A DNA stretch of 15,318 nucleotides from an uncultured Paenibacillaceae bacterium (GTDB lineage: Bacteria; Bacillota; Bacilli; Aneurinibacillales; Aneurinibacillaceae), in NCBI GenBank assembly GCA_946478845.1, contig CAMLDI010000055.1, positions 1 through 15,318 of the forward strand, read 5' to 3'. The notes below the pieces were generated by a model. That model was not told the DNA's origin. It ran no database searches and saw only the letters and a list, made by a program, of their open reading frames with translations. Positions 13,561 to 15,318 of this stretch are shown piece after piece (position 1 is the stretch's first letter; every line of letters begins with the position of its first letter). The position numbers were made by a program, and so were the translations under genes.

Positions 13561-14298
13561 TTACAGATGGAAAACCGAAAGAAGGTTATTTATAAAACTA
13601 CGGATATTTTTCATAGTGTACAGCACTGATTCTTCAATCCGGGGCAGAACTTGACGGCCTCTCTCATCAATTTGGTAGATCCTTTTGCTTCTCCGGTCAC
13701 TTTCCCACTCCCCTATGACCCACCCGTGCTCTTCCATGCTGCGGACGACTTCATATAAATAACCTTCTCCAGGTTGCCATCCATAATTTTGTTGGAAGTA
13801 AGTTAATAAATCTGCTGGAATTTTTTCATTCTTTATCAATTCTTTCAACATCACCCATTCAATCACTTCCCGAACATTAATTAATTTGCTGAAAAATTTC
13901 TTTTGCTGGGATTGTAGAGGGTACACTGAAGGCCGTTTTAATGTACTTGCACCAGTAAGATCATGAATAAATAGTTCTACGATTTGTTTTAATGCTGTAT
14001 AAGGTTCAATGTATAAATCCTGGTATTCAAAGAGTTTTTTTCGTCCTTGAGGAGTAATATGATAAATCTTTTTTCTTCGGTCTTGTCCAAGGCTTTGCTC
14101 AATAAACCCGATTTTCTCCATTTCGTTGATGGTAGCGTAAAAATGGGATCGGCTTATTTTCTTTCCAGGGAGTTTTTCTTTTAAATGTTCATAAAGGGAT
14201 AGGATCATCCCTTCTTGTTGGTTCAGGCGCATTAATACCATGATTTCAAATAATTGTTTATGGCTAATTTGAAAATGATTGATTGTTAATTGATTCAT
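13561..14298 (-). CDS. Regulator with two fused PadR-like domains
   Basis: 245 aa, about twice the size of a PadR protein. Residues 14-90 hold one winged helix (QLFEIMVLMRLNQQEGMILS, KKISRSHFYATINEMEKIGFI, DRRKKIYHITPQGRKKL). Residues 140-235 hold a second (VREVIEWVMLKELIKNEKIP, GEGYLYEVVRSMEEHGWVIG, DRRSKRIYQIDERGRQVL). Each has the PadR recognition helix and the wing sequence DRR-K-IY-I--G. The two halves would let one chain act as a pseudo-dimer. AAGGAGA precedes ATG 14298. It is divergent from the PIG-L gene and converges on arsB. Likely targets are its own promoter and a neighbour; this is inference. Confidence 0.8.
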   Translation of the reverse strand: MNQLTINHFQISHKQLFEIMVLMRLNQQEGMILSLYEHLKEKLPGKKISRSHFYATINEMEKIGFIEQSLGQDRRKKIYHITPQGRKKLFEYQDLYIEPYTALKQIVELFIHDLTGASTLKRPSVYPLQSQQKKFFSKLINVREVIEWVMLKELIKNEKIPADLLTYFQQNYGWQPGEGYLYEVVRSMEEHGWVIGEWESDRRSKRIYQIDERGRQVLPRIEESVLYTMKNIRSFINNLLSVFHL

Positions 14299-14316
14299 GG
14301 GATCTCTCCTTACATA

Positions 14317-14334
14317 TTTCTAACAGATAAGAAA
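14317..14334. promoter_or_regulatory. Imperfect palindrome before the tandem PadR gene
   Basis: TTTCTAACAGATAAGAAA has matching TTTCT/AGAAA ends and lies about 20 bases upstream of the PadR-like start codon, beside its ribosome binding site. A possible autoregulatory site; weak evidence. Confidence 0.25.
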
Positions 14335-14439
14335 TAATTACTTCTTCATCCTAGAATAACTTTCCTTTTATACTAATGAATTTTGTGGGAATTATTATCG
14401 AAGTTTGTAATTTAAAATAAATTTTGTTAGTAGAACCTT

Positions 14440-14468
14440 TTGTTTATGCTGGTATGATGAAATAATAT
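14440..14468 (+). promoter_or_regulatory. Candidate promoter for the PIG-L gene
   Basis: TTGTTT (14440-14445) and TAATAT (14463-14468) with a 17-base spacer. An overlapping alternative is the extended -10 TGGTATGAT (14450-14458). Either would begin transcription within or just before the inverted repeat at 14477. Confidence 0.4.
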
Positions 14469-14476
14469 GGTAATAA

Positions 14477-14498
14477 GAATATTGTACAATCAATATTC
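14477..14498. promoter_or_regulatory. Inverted repeat, likely operator or leader hairpin
   Basis: GAATATTG (14477-14484) and CAATATTC (14491-14498) are perfect complements around TACAAT. It lies just past the predicted transcription start of the PIG-L gene, and the divergent neighbour encodes a PadR-like regulator, so it is a good candidate for that regulator's site. Confidence 0.5.
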
Positions 14499-14556
14499 CG
14501 TTAGCGAGGTCTACTATATTGTATATATTTTGGAATTTAGAAGGGAGAGTTTCTTT

Positions 14557-15255
14557 TTGTCCGGTATTTTAGCTTTTTTTCCTCATCCTGATGATGAATC
14601 TTTTTCCTGTGGCGGGACCCTGGCCCGTTACGCCTCTCAAGGAGTGCCTATAACCCTTATTTGCGCTACAAAAGGGGAAGCAGGCAAAAGAAGAGGACAG
14701 CCTCCCTTTGTAGAAAAGGAAGATCTGCCCTGTGTTCGCCAACAAGAATTGCTTGATGCGGCCCGCATTCTTGGAATTAAAGATATCCGTTTTTTGCATT
14801 TGCCAGATAAACAACTGGAACATTTTGATCCAGAACCCCTCACAGGTAAAGTGTTAAGCTTGATTCAGGAAATACAGCCTGATGTTTTAATAACCTTTGG
14901 CCCTTATGGTGCCTTTAATTATCATGCAGACCACCGCACGTTAAGCAAATGTGTTATTCGTGCCTTCCATCAATGCGATTCTGTAGGAAAACTATACTTT
15001 CCTGTGCTAAGCAAAGAGTATGAACACCCAGGATTAGTGAACGCAAAGCAAGAACAAATGACGAAAATTGATATCAGTTCAACCTGGCACTTAAAAATTC
15101 AAGCCCTGCAAGCACACTTAACCCAATTTCAACAGGAAAAATGGGTATGGAATATGGATGAAGCCAAACATAAGTTGCCTGCCTGGGAAGGGTTTATCCA
15201 ATACCATCAACCACATGTAAAAAATGAAGACGATTTCTTTATATCATCATGTTAG
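14557..15255 (+). CDS. PIG-L/LmbE-type N-acetylglucosaminyl deacetylase family protein
   Basis: 232 aa from TTG 14557. AGGGAGAG lies 7 bases before it; an upstream in-frame ATG (14467) would add a non-family leader and run through the inverted repeat. Zinc-site motifs are HPDDE (10-14), with His10 and Asp13 as expected ligands, and HADH (123-126). SFSCGGTLARYASQGVPITLICATKGEAG follows the first motif in the usual way. The family removes acetyl groups from N-acetylglucosamine conjugates. In bacilli BshB1/BshB2 make bacillithiol this way, and this could be one of them, but I cannot choose the member. It is probably cytoplasmic and is a single gene. Confidence 0.87.
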   Translation: MSGILAFFPHPDDESFSCGGTLARYASQGVPITLICATKGEAGKRRGQPPFVEKEDLPCVRQQELLDAARILGIKDIRFLHLPDKQLEHFDPEPLTGKVLSLIQEIQPDVLITFGPYGAFNYHADHRTLSKCVIRAFHQCDSVGKLYFPVLSKEYEHPGLVNAKQEQMTKIDISSTWHLKIQALQAHLTQFQQEKWVWNMDEAKHKLPAWEGFIQYHQPHVKNEDDFFISSC

Positions 15256-15269
15256 GCTTCCATAATCAT

Positions 15270-15294
15270 AACCACCCTTCAAAAGGGTGGTTTG
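15270..15294 (+). terminator. Intrinsic terminator after the PIG-L gene
   Basis: AACCACCCTT (15270-15279) pairs with AAGGGTGGTT (15283-15292), a perfect 10-bp stem with a 3-base loop. The T-tract is only TTT. A further small hairpin, AGGCT/AGCCT, follows at about 15300-15312. Confidence 0.75.
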
Positions 15295-15318
15295 AACAAA
15301 GGCTATAAGCCTATGTTA

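Noticed and set aside
1..15318. CRISPR array, tRNA or rRNA genes
   Set aside because: No regularly spaced direct repeats and no tRNA- or rRNA-like sequences were seen on either strand.

Overview
The window is AT-rich, endospore-former-type DNA from the Bacillota (Bacillales-like). Signs of this are strong AAGGAGG-type ribosome binding sites, frequent TTG/GTG starts, spore coat CotB-family genes, a YqkE-family gene, DUF2089/SHOCT-like genes, PadR regulators and a PIG-L deacetylase. Species cannot be fixed from the sequence alone.

Left part (1-6150) is a patchwork of small operons separated by debris. It opens with the 5' end of a Tn3-family transposase carrying an in-frame stop. This abuts a frameshifted antisense relic of a small secreted protein. 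Two intact regulatory units follow: a PadR repressor overlapping in transcription with a membrane 'permease-prefix'-type protein (1312-2434), and a DUF2089 / SHOCT-like / small protein trio (2811-3844). After an unassigned stretch with RNA-like base pairing (3900-4140) and a four-helix membrane protein come a fragment of an ABC-F ATPase, an antisense fragment resembling a Tn3 transposase C terminus, a secreted protein gene interrupted by UGA, and an inverted duplication of a coding segment.

Middle (6153-9424): a GMC-type flavoprotein whose usual catalytic pair appears replaced and which ends in an acidic tail. A 700-base intergenic region follows, with three tightly packed DnaA-box-like sequences. 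Then comes an unrecognised 256-residue cytoplasmic protein.

Right part (9424-15318): a leftward spore coat cluster of three CotB-like proteins, together carrying seven copies of the small beta-barrel-like repeat, behind a sigma-K-like promoter. A YqkE-family gene lies downstream of it. Beyond are an ArsB-type transporter, a convergent regulator made of two fused PadR-like domains, and a divergent PIG-L/LmbE-type deacetylase with a 22-base inverted repeat in its leader.

The most interesting points are the split and amplified CotB set, the tandem PadR regulator and the nearby inverted repeat, the inverted coding duplication, the structured unassigned region, the DnaA-box cluster and the altered GMC active site. 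No CRISPR array, rRNA, tRNA or intact mobile element was seen.
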